Of a stretch of 12,936 nucleotides of DNA, positions 7,341-12,936 are shown in pieces. A model generated the notes under the pieces. That model searched no databases and had not been told where the DNA came from. It saw only the letters and a list, made by a program, of their open reading frames with translations. Each line of letters opens with the position of its first letter. Position 1 is the first letter of the stretch. The stretch is from NCBI GenBank assembly GCA_026785765.1, contig JAJAZK010000520.1, forward strand, positions 1 to 12,936, given 5' to 3'. Made by a program: the position numbers and the translations under genes. Source of the DNA: Rhodoferax sp. GTDB taxonomy: Bacteria > Pseudomonadota > Gammaproteobacteria > Burkholderiales > Burkholderiaceae_C.

Positions 7341-8765
7341 CTACCGGAACCAGATCAAGGTCATGAGGCCGAACAGCGGCAGCAGGATAAGGGTTGACCA
7401 CGCCATGTAGCCGAAAAAGCTGGGCATCGCAACTCCGCGGCTTTCGGCAATCGCCTTGACCATCAGGTTGGGTGCGTTGCCTATGTACGAGTTGGCGCCC
7501 ATGAACACTGCCCCGGCGGAAATGGCCGCGAGCGTCGATGCGTATGTTGTCATCAGGGCTACCGGGTCGCCGCCGGCCGTATTGAAGAAGACCAGGTAGG
7601 TTGGCGCATTGTCCAGAAACGAGCTCAACGCCCCGGTGGCCCAGAAGTACATCGCCGGGTCCGGGGAGCCGTCGGGCCGTGTGACCGCGCCAACGATGGC
7701 ACCAAACGGTCCTTCAATTCCGGCTTTGAGCATGGCGATTACCGGAATGATCGTCAAGAAGATGCCGGCAAACAGCTTCGCCACTTCCTGCATGGGTGCC
7801 CACGAGAATTCGTTGTCCGCATGCACTTTTGTCGGTGTCCACCTGAGCGATACCAGTGTCACGACGATCAGGCCGGCGTCCCGCAACAGGTGGGGTAGTC
7901 CGACCGGATTGCCCAGTATCGTTATCGTGATCGGCGACTTCCAGAATCCGCTCATCAGCACCAGGCCGACGATGGCAGCCAGCAGGAGAAAGTTTCCTGC
8001 CCCTTCAAACTGCACGCGCCGGCTATCTGGCGTCGGATCGATCGGGAGGATTTCTTCCCGGCGGTGGTAGTGCCACCAGTCGAGAAGGTAAAACAGCCCA
8101 AGCAGCGTGCCGATAAGGAACAGCGTCTGCTGGAACAGATGCTGCACCGTCCAGAAGAAATCAACGCCCTTGAGAAAACCCAGAAACAAGGGCGGGTCAC
8201 CCAGCGGCGTCAGGGAGCCCCCGGCGTTGGACACAATGAATATGAAGAAGATGACGATGTGCACCTTGTGTACACGGTTGTCGTTCGCCCGAATCAGCGG
8301 TCGAATCATCAACATCGAGGCGCCGGTAGTCCCCATCAGGCTCGCCAATACCGCACCGATTGCCAGCAGGGATGTGTTCAGGGCGGGACTGCCATGCAGG
8401 TTGCCCTTGATGAAGATGCCCCCGGCGACCGTGAACAGCGCGGTCAGCAGGAGGATGAACGGGATGTACTCGGCTATCGCCGCATGGCCCAGGCTGCCTG
8501 CCGCCGCCGATGCCCCAAACATCAGCGCGAACGGCAACAGGAATGCCAAGGACCACGCCGCCGCGATTTTGCCGAAGTGGCGATGCCAAAAAAACGGCGT
8601 CAGCAGGGGCAGCAAAGCGATGGATAACAAGAGACCGGCAAATGGCAACGCCCAAATCACATGCAATTGGCGACCTTCAAATTCAGCGGCGTGGGCGGGC
8701 AGGCCAAGCGCCAGGGCTATCAGCAGTGCCAGAAGGAGCCGTGCCACGTCCCGGGTTTTAAGCAT
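7341..8765 (-). CDS. NhaD/CitMHS_2-type sodium:proton antiporter family membrane protein
   Basis: An inner-membrane transporter of the ion-transporter superfamily, 474 residues with about 12 membrane segments after a signal-like N-terminus (hydrophobic core to LPAHAA, residues 1-27). The two halves carry related re-entrant-loop motifs: GTTGASMLMIRPL (145-157) and SNAGGSLTPLGDPPLFLGF (179-197) in the first, SSFLDNAPTYLVFF (381-394) and GANSYIGNAPNLM (423-435) in the second. These are typical of NhaD/ArsB/CitM-like carriers. Members are usually annotated as sodium:proton antiporter or putative citrate transporter, and sequence cannot decide. The position 52 nt upstream of fumarase makes an organic-acid substrate worth considering. 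ATG at 8765 was chosen because the hydrophobic N-terminus begins there; a longer frame from 9032 runs into UPF0114. No strong Shine-Dalgarno sequence is visible. Confidence 0.85.
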   Translation of the reverse strand: MLKTRDVARLLLALLIALALGLPAHAAEFEGRQLHVIWALPFAGLLLSIALLPLLTPFFWHRHFGKIAAAWSLAFLLPFALMFGASAAAGSLGHAAIAEYIPFILLLTALFTVAGGIFIKGNLHGSPALNTSLLAIGAVLASLMGTTGASMLMIRPLIRANDNRVHKVHIVIFFIFIVSNAGGSLTPLGDPPLFLGFLKGVDFFWTVQHLFQQTLFLIGTLLGLFYLLDWWHYHRREEILPIDPTPDSRRVQFEGAGNFLLLAAIVGLVLMSGFWKSPITITILGNPVGLPHLLRDAGLIVVTLVSLRWTPTKVHADNEFSWAPMQEVAKLFAGIFLTIIPVIAMLKAGIEGPFGAIVGAVTRPDGSPDPAMYFWATGALSSFLDNAPTYLVFFNTAGGDPVALMTTYASTLAAISAGAVFMGANSYIGNAPNLMVKAIAESRGVAMPSFFGYMAWSTLILLPLFGLMTLIWFR

Positions 8766-8793
8766 GTGGGTAATTGTTTGCGATGTTGCTGTC

Positions 8794-8813
8794 CTGATCC
8801 CTTGACAGATCAG
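8794..8813. repeat. Inverted repeat across the UPF0114 stop codon
   Basis: CTGATC (8794-8799) and GATCAG (8808-8813) form a perfect 6-bp inverted repeat with an 8-nt spacer. The repeat covers the UPF0114 stop codon. A partly overlapping CTGTC (8789-8793)/GACAG (8804-8808) pair gives an alternative fold. No T-tract follows on either strand, so this is not a standard terminator. It could be an intercistronic mRNA hairpin, or chance. Confidence 0.35.
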
Positions 8814-9412
8814 TGCTTGGCGCTCTGGCCGTGTTCCATAAGGCGGTCGGTCAGGGCAATTGCCAGGGCCGAGAGCAGAAAAACAACGTGGATGATGGTC
8901 TGCCACATCAGCACCTTGACGTCGTAATTGGCGGCGTTGATGAAGGTCTTGAGCAGGTGGATCGACGAGATGCCGATGATCGCTGTGGCCAGCTTCACCT
9001 TGAGTACCGAGGCGTTGACGTGGCTGAGCCACTCGGGCTGGTCCGGATGTTCCGCCAGGTTCATGCGGCTTACAAAGGTCTCGTAACCACCCACGATCAC
9101 CATGATCAGCAGGTTGGAGATCATCACTACGTCGATCAGCGCGAGCACCACCAGCATGATCACGGTTTCGTTCAGCGCCGTGATCTGGAAGTCTGTCTTG
9201 TAGCCGATACTCGAAACCAGGGCCTGCAAGGAGGCCTGGTTGCCGAACGCGGCCTCCAGCAGGTGCACAAGTTCGACCCAGAAATGGAACACGTACACCG
9301 CCTGGGCTGCGATCAGTCCCAGGTAGAGTGGCAGTTGCAGCCAGCGGCTGGAAAATATGAAGGCTGAAATCGGGCTGAGCTTGGGACGTTTTTTTTGCTG
9401 CGGTTCGTTCAT
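8810..9412 (-). CDS. UPF0114 (YqhA/TIGR00645) family membrane protein
   Basis: A 200-residue integral membrane protein of a conserved but uncharacterised family. Hydrophobic segments are at about residues 26-48, 83-108, 140-157 and 167-187. Family blocks are visible in the loops: GGYETFVSR (108-116), DQPEWLSHVNASVLKVKLA (124-142) and GISSIHLLKTFI (147-158). The start at 9412 was chosen because the upstream 22 in-frame residues fall in the intergenic region and look non-coding; no strong Shine-Dalgarno sequence is seen. It is first in the minus-strand run leading to the transporter and fumarase, and it diverges from acs with 167 nt between the two starts. I know no assigned function. Confidence 0.88.
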   Translation of the reverse strand: MNEPQQKKRPKLSPISAFIFSSRWLQLPLYLGLIAAQAVYVFHFWVELVHLLEAAFGNQASLQALVSSIGYKTDFQITALNETVIMLVVLALIDVVMISNLLIMVIVGGYETFVSRMNLAEHPDQPEWLSHVNASVLKVKLATAIIGISSIHLLKTFINAANYDVKVLMWQTIIHVVFLLSALAIALTDRLMEHGQSAKH

Positions 9413-9579
9413 GCGGGTGGCGGTATGGTGGGATGATCGCGAATAATTGTAGGTGTCCGGCTGTGCGCCGAATCGCAATATGCTGATCCAGTGCCGCGGG
9501 GCGTTACTGAATAGTTAGTGCGGTGCCGAAGAGTGCGCTCTGTGGCGGTCAAGAATAAAACCTGAGAGGAGAGCAAGCA

Positions 9580-11565
9580 ATGAATGCGATTGAATCGGTC
9601 CTGATCGAGAACCGGGTGTTTGCACCCAACGCGGTGGCGGCGGCGGCGGCGCGTATCTCCGGCATGTCGGCATACGACGCCTTGTGCGCCGAGGCGGAGC
9701 GGGACTTCGAGGGCTTCTGGGAGCGTCTGGCGCGTGCCAACCTGGTCTGGAGCAAACCGTTTACAAAGGTCCTTGACGAGTCCAACGCGCCGTTCTACAA
9801 GTGGTTTGAGGACGGTGAACTCAACGCCAGCGCAAATTGCCTGGACAAACATATGGGTACACCCGTCGAGCACAAGACGGCGGTGATTTTCGAGGCCGAC
9901 GACGGTGCCGTCACCAGGACCAGCTACCGTGAACTGTTGTCGCGCGTCAGCCAGTTTGCCAACGCGCTGCTGGCCGACGGAATAGGCAAGGGTGATCGGG
10001 TGCTTATCTACATGCCGATGACGCTTGAAGGGGTGATTGCCATGCAGGCCTGTGCCCGCATCGGTGCCACTCACAGCGTGGTATTTGGAGGTTTTTCCGC
10101 CAAGGCCTTGCATGAACGCATCATTGACGCCGGCGCAGTAGCCGTGATCACTGCCAACTACCAGCGCCGCGGCGGCAGGGAACTGCCACTAAAGGCCATC
10201 GTGGACGAAGGCTTGGCGATGGGCGGTTGTGAAACGATCAAAACGGTATTTGTCTACCAACGCACCGCTAACCCCTGCAATATGGTGGCGGGACGCGACA
10301 AAACCTTTGCCGAGGCGCTCGCCGGGCAAAGTGACAACTGCCCGGCGCTCGCCGTGGGTGCCGAACATCCCCTGTTTGTGTTGTATACGTCAGGCTCTAC
10401 CGGCAAGCCCAAAGGCGTGCAGCACTCGACCGGCGGTTATCTGCTGTGGGCAAAGCTCACCATGGACTGGACCTTTGACCTTCAGCCTTCGGACGTGTTC
10501 TGGTGCACCGCCGATATCGGCTGGATCACCGGACACAGTTATGTCGCATACGGGCCTCTGGCCGCCGGCGCCACCCAGATCATTTACGAGGGTGTGCCCA
10601 CTTTCCCGAACGCGGGCCGGTTCTGGCAGATGATCGAGCGCCACCAATGCACCATCTTCTACACGGCACCGACAGCGATCCGCTCCCTGATCAAGGCAGC
10701 CGAGAGTGATGCCAATGTGCACCCGGCGCGTTCCAATCTCGGCAGCCTGCGTATCCTCGGGTCAGTGGGAGAGCCAATCAATCCGGAAGCCTGGATGTGG
10801 TATTACCGCAATGTCGGCGGCGAGCGTTGCCCGATTGTCGACACCTTCTGGCAGACCGAGACCGGCGGCCACATGATCACGCCGCTGCCCGGCGCGACAC
10901 CATTGGTTCCTGGCAGCTGTACCTTGCCGCTGCCCGGCATCATGGCCGCAATCGTGGACGAAGCCGGCCACGACATCGCCAATGGCACCGGCGGTCTCCT
11001 TGTTGTCAAGCGCCCCTGGCCGTCGATGATTCGTACCATCTGGAATGACCCGGAGCGGTTCAAGAAGGCGTACTTTCCCACCGAGATGGGCGGCAAGTTG
11101 TACCTTGCCGGTGATGGAGCAGTGCGCAGCGCCGACCGGGGTTACTTCCGTATCACCGGGCGCATCGACGACGTGCTCAACGTCTCCGGCCATCGCCTGG
11201 GAACCATGGAAATCGAGTCGGCCCTGGTTTCGCACACCGTGCTAGTCGCAGAAGCGGCCGTGGTGGGCCGCCCGGACGATCTCACAGGGGAGGCTGTGTG
11301 CGCGTTTGTGGTGCTCAAAGGGGCGCGGCCGACCGGGGACGCCGCCGCCGCCATGGCTAAGGAATTGCGCGATTGGGTTGCCAAGGAAATCGGCCCGCTA
11401 GCCAAACCGAAAGACATCCGTTTTGCCGAGAACCTGCCAAAAACCCGCTCCGGCAAAATCATGCGACGACTGTTACGTTCCGTCGCCAAGGGCGAGGCGG
11501 TGACGCAGGACACTTCCACCCTGGAGAATCCGGCGATTCTGGACCAACTCGGCCAGGCCTGGTAG
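9580..11565 (+). CDS. acs: Acetyl-CoA synthetase (AMP-forming)
   Basis: Acs activates acetate to acetyl-CoA through an acetyl-AMP intermediate. It has 661 residues, normal for the family. The N-terminal domain shows the nucleotide loop YTSGSTGKPKG (269-279) and the A5 motif WQTETGG (424-430). The C-terminal lid ends with PKTRSGKIMRR, whose Lys626 matches the catalytic lysine that Pat-type acetyltransferases modify. Acyl-pocket residues are of acetate type: Ile316-Thr317, Val396 and Trp424, the Trp matching Salmonella Trp414, which excludes longer acyl groups. Propionyl-CoA synthetase is therefore less likely. The start is firm: AGGAG at 9567-9571 lies 8 nt before ATG. A run of five GCG codons (9637-9651) sits in the variable N-terminus. 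It diverges from UPF0114 and converges on the cytochrome gene. Confidence 0.95.
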   Translation: MNAIESVLIENRVFAPNAVAAAAARISGMSAYDALCAEAERDFEGFWERLARANLVWSKPFTKVLDESNAPFYKWFEDGELNASANCLDKHMGTPVEHKTAVIFEADDGAVTRTSYRELLSRVSQFANALLADGIGKGDRVLIYMPMTLEGVIAMQACARIGATHSVVFGGFSAKALHERIIDAGAVAVITANYQRRGGRELPLKAIVDEGLAMGGCETIKTVFVYQRTANPCNMVAGRDKTFAEALAGQSDNCPALAVGAEHPLFVLYTSGSTGKPKGVQHSTGGYLLWAKLTMDWTFDLQPSDVFWCTADIGWITGHSYVAYGPLAAGATQIIYEGVPTFPNAGRFWQMIERHQCTIFYTAPTAIRSLIKAAESDANVHPARSNLGSLRILGSVGEPINPEAWMWYYRNVGGERCPIVDTFWQTETGGHMITPLPGATPLVPGSCTLPLPGIMAAIVDEAGHDIANGTGGLLVVKRPWPSMIRTIWNDPERFKKAYFPTEMGGKLYLAGDGAVRSADRGYFRITGRIDDVLNVSGHRLGTMEIESALVSHTVLVAEAAVVGRPDDLTGEAVCAFVVLKGARPTGDAAAAMAKELRDWVAKEIGPLAKPKDIRFAENLPKTRSGKIMRRLLRSVAKGEAVTQDTSTLENPAILDQLGQAW

Positions 11566-11591
11566 AGGTTTTGTCCGTTCCGTTCGGTAGC

Positions 11592-11616
11592 AAAAAGGCC
11601 CGTAATTGCGGGCCTT
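11592..11616 (-). terminator. Rho-independent terminator of the cytochrome c gene
   Basis: AAGGCCCG (11595-11602) and CGGGCCTT (11609-11616) form a perfect 8-bp stem with a 6-nt loop. On the minus strand the stem runs into TTTTT (complement of 11592-11596), 28 nt after the cytochrome stop, a textbook layout. On the plus strand only TT follows, so termination of acs there is likely to be weaker. Confidence 0.88.
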
Positions 11617-11643
11617 GGCTGTTGACGAATGTCAGCGTAGCCT

Positions 11644-11958
11644 TTACTTGAGGCCCAGAATCCAGGCGGCGAGTTTTTTGGCGTCTGCGTCATTGACCTG
11701 GGTGTTGGCCGGCATTGCAACTGCCCCAAACACGCCAGAGCCACCCTTGATGATCTTGGCGGCCAGTTTGTCGACGGCGTCCTTCTGACCAGCGTACTTG
11801 TTGGCGACCTCTTTGTAGGCCGGGCCAACAAGTTTGCGTTCGAGCGCGTGGCAGGACATGCAGTTCTTTGCCGTGGCCAAAGCCTGGTCGGCAAAGGCCG
11901 GTGTACCAACGACAGTCGCAGCAAAGACCGCAAGTCTGGCGAACGTGGCAAATTTCAT
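11644..11958 (-). CDS. Small periplasmic cytochrome c, class I (c551/c8-like)
   Basis: A one-haem electron carrier of 104 residues, about 81 after export. Residues 1-23 are a signal peptide with AFA|DQ cleavage site. The haem-binding motif CMSCH is at 33-37, with His37 as proximal ligand. Met82 in AMPANTQV is the expected distal ligand. The C-terminal helix has LAAWILGL, typical of c551-like proteins. Two adjacent ATG codons (11961 and 11958) are possible starts; 11958 is preferred because the purine-rich GAGAGAG then sits about 6 nt upstream. The redox partner is not encoded nearby. The gene is probably monocistronic, given its terminator and the divergent gene upstream. Confidence 0.93.
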   Translation of the reverse strand: MKFATFARLAVFAATVVGTPAFADQALATAKNCMSCHALERKLVGPAYKEVANKYAGQKDAVDKLAAKIIKGGSGVFGAVAMPANTQVNDADAKKLAAWILGLK

Positions 11959-11995
11959 CATGATCTCTCTCGTTCGGTTACAGTCAAACAACGCG

Positions 11996-12001
11996 ATTGT
12001 A
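11996..12001 (-). promoter_or_regulatory. Possible -10 element of the cytochrome c gene
   Basis: Read on the minus strand, this is TACAAT, five of six bases matching the consensus, and gives a leader of about 30 nt. A perfect TTGACA lies upstream at 12023-12028 (minus), but the 21-nt spacing is too long for a normal sigma-70 promoter. An activator or another -35 may be used. Confidence 0.3.
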
Positions 12002-12011
12002 GTGACGGCGG

Positions 12012-12028
12012 TTGACCCGCATTGTCAA
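12012..12028. repeat. Inverted repeat TTGAC-N7-GTCAA between divergent genes
   Basis: TTGAC (12012-12016) and GTCAA (12024-12028) form a perfect 5-bp inverted repeat with a 7-nt spacer. The repeat lies between the cytochrome c and Trp-rich protein genes and overlaps a minus-strand TTGACA. The spacing differs from the N4 of FNR/Anr boxes. A repeat this short could be chance. Confidence 0.35.
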
Positions 12029-12056
12029 AAAGTGTTTCCGAAACCTGGGAGCCTGC

Positions 12057-12299
12057 ATGTATTTTCTGGGACTTGGAATCGCCCTGCTGGCGATGAAATA
12101 TTTTGAGATCGGGCCAGTCGCCGTCTGGAGCTGGTGGTGGGTTATGGCGCCATTCGTACTGGCCGTTGCCTGGTGGAGTTGGGCCGACGCGAGCGGTTTC
12201 ACCAAACGCAAGGCGATGGAACGCGACGACGAGAGACGCCAGGACCGCATCGACCGCCAAAAGACGGCCCTGGGCACCAACTTCAAGAAGAAACGCTGA
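12057..12299 (+). CDS. Small Trp-rich membrane protein (TIGR04438-like)
   Basis: An 80-residue protein of unknown function. Two hydrophobic stretches (about 1-20 and 24-42) suggest a two-pass membrane hairpin. Seven tryptophans are packed between residues 24 and 42, in WSWWW and AWWSWADASG. Residues 49-80 are highly charged, beginning FTKRKAMERDDERRQDRIDRQ, and are probably a cytoplasmic helix. The start at 12057 has GGGAG (12047-12051) 5 nt upstream; a TTG at 12012 in the same frame would add 15 polar residues and is rejected. The resemblance to the TIGR04438 small Trp-rich family is from memory. It diverges from the cytochrome c gene with 98 nt between starts and converges on ilvD with 48 nt between stops. 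Confidence 0.85.
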   Translation: MYFLGLGIALLAMKYFEIGPVAVWSWWWVMAPFVLAVAWWSWADASGFTKRKAMERDDERRQDRIDRQKTALGTNFKKKR

Positions 12300-12347
12300 G
12301 CGCGCTGTCGCCAGAACCCCCGATTGCCGGACGCGGCGAAAGCAGGT

Positions 12348-12936
12348 TCAATAGTTGTCCAGCACGGCGCCCTTGCTGGCAGATGAGGCATTAAAGGCGA
12401 ACTTGGCCTGTACCCCACGCCGGTAACGCGGCGCCGGTGCCGTCCAGACGGCGCGGCGCCGCTCTATCTCGGCATCGGCCACGTTGAGTTGCAACAGCAG
12501 CCGGTGCGAATCAATGGTGATCGAATCCCCCTCCTCGATGAAAGCAATCGTGCCGCCGACCGCCGCCTCGGGCGCCACATGCCCGACCACCATGCCCCAG
12601 GTGCCGCCCGAGAAGCGGCCATCGGTGATCAGTCCGACCGATTCGCCCAGCCCCTGCCCGACCAATGCGCCGGTGGGCGCGAGCATCTCCGGCATGCCAG
12701 GTCCGCCTTTGGGGCCAAGGTAACGCAGCACCATCACGTCGCCGGCGACAATTTTCCCGGCAAGGATGGCGCTCAGGGCAGATTGCTCGTCGTCGAAGAC
12801 GCGCGCCGGACCGGTCATTACCGGATTCTTGAGGCCGGTGATCTTCGCCACGCAGCCTTCGGGCGACAGGTTGCCTTTAAGGATGGCCAGGTGGCCTTGC
12901 GCATAGACGGGGTTAGAAATTGGCCGGATCACGTCC
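12348..12936 (-). CDS. ilvD: Dihydroxy-acid dehydratase, C-terminal part (5' end outside window)
   Basis: IlvD dehydrates 2,3-dihydroxy-isovalerate and 2,3-dihydroxy-3-methylvalerate to the keto acids that give valine, leucine and isoleucine, using an Fe-S cluster. The visible 195 residues begin DVIRPISNPVYAQGHLAILK and contain YLGPKGGPGMPEMLAPT, GLITDGRFSGGTWG (whose Ser is the proposed catalytic base) and GHVAPEAAVGG, all IlvD/Edd-family blocks. The protein ends at TGA 12350-12348. The cluster-binding cysteines and start lie beyond the window. Edd (6-phosphogluconate dehydratase) and sugar-acid dehydratases are related, but the C-terminal blocks match IlvD best. Confidence 0.95.
   Translation of the reverse strand, partial: DVIRPISNPVYAQGHLAILKGNLSPEGCVAKITGLKNPVMTGPARVFDDEQSALSAILAGKIVAGDVMVLRYLGPKGGPGMPEMLAPTGALVGQGLGESVGLITDGRFSGGTWGMVVGHVAPEAAVGGTIAFIEEGDSITIDSHRLLLQLNVADAEIERRRAVWTAPAPRYRRGVQAKFAFNASSASKGAVLDNY

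Noticed and set aside
9413..9579. Promoters in the acs/UPF0114 divergent region
   Set aside because: A minus-strand TACAAT at 9446-9451 has no suitable -35, and no convincing sigma-70 or sigma-54 pair was found for acs.
9637..9651. (GCG)5 triplet tract in acs as a possible phase-variation site
   Set aside because: Changes in triplet number keep the frame and only alter an alanine run in the variable N-terminus; the tract is short.
11142..11951. 269-residue minus-strand frame across the acs end and cytochrome c
   Set aside because: It overlaps two well-supported genes, reads through the terminator, and shows no domain.
12012..12028. FNR/Anr box between the cytochrome c and Trp-rich genes
   Set aside because: The half-sites are TTGAC/GTCAA with a 7-nt spacer, not TTGAT-N4-ATCAA.

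Overview
The window reads as ordinary chromosomal DNA of a GC-rich betaproteobacterium, most likely Burkholderiales. The reasons are the adjacent N-degron transferases aat and bpt, a TIGR04438-type small Trp-rich membrane protein (a family I know mainly from this order), an UPF0114 gene divergent from acs, and tRNA genes with encoded CCA. Lineage is inferred from gene content and recalled gene order; no search was run. I see no insertion sequence, integrase, CRISPR array, phage gene or broken gene.

Layout. 1-856 (+) is the 3' end of leuA (2-isopropylmalate synthase). After a short intergenic region with an inverted repeat, T-tract and possible promoter comes a PBP7-type D,D-peptidase (1017-2006, +), which probably starts at TTG. 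It converges on a minus-strand operon, aat (3593-4360) > bpt (2814-3596) > an IclR-family regulator (2026-2817). Both junctions in this operon are 4-base stop/start overlaps (GTGA, ATGA). Divergent from aat are two plus-strand tRNA genes, tRNA-Pro(TGG) and tRNA-Arg(TCT). A second minus-strand run follows: UPF0114 membrane protein (8810-9412) > NhaD/CitMHS_2-type transporter (7341-8765) > class I fumarase (5744-7288) > secreted DUF3616 protein (4627-5733), with gaps of 44, 52 and 10 nt. Divergent from UPF0114 is acs, acetyl-CoA synthetase (9580-11565, +). It converges on a small periplasmic cytochrome c (11644-11958, -) that has a clear rho-independent terminator. A small Trp-rich membrane protein (12057-12299, +) diverges from the cytochrome. 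The window ends in the 3' part of ilvD (12348-12936, -).

Function. Central carbon and amino-acid metabolism dominate: LeuA and IlvD belong to branched-chain amino-acid synthesis, Acs activates acetate, and fumarase serves the TCA cycle. Aat and Bpt together supply leucine/phenylalanine tags for N-degron proteolysis of proteins with N-terminal Lys/Arg or Asp/Glu. No gene set here looks like a new defence or mobile system. The parts least explained by known biology are the IclR regulator coupled to the N-degron operon, the secreted DUF3616 protein behind fumarase, the UPF0114 and Trp-rich membrane proteins, and a few intergenic inverted repeats.
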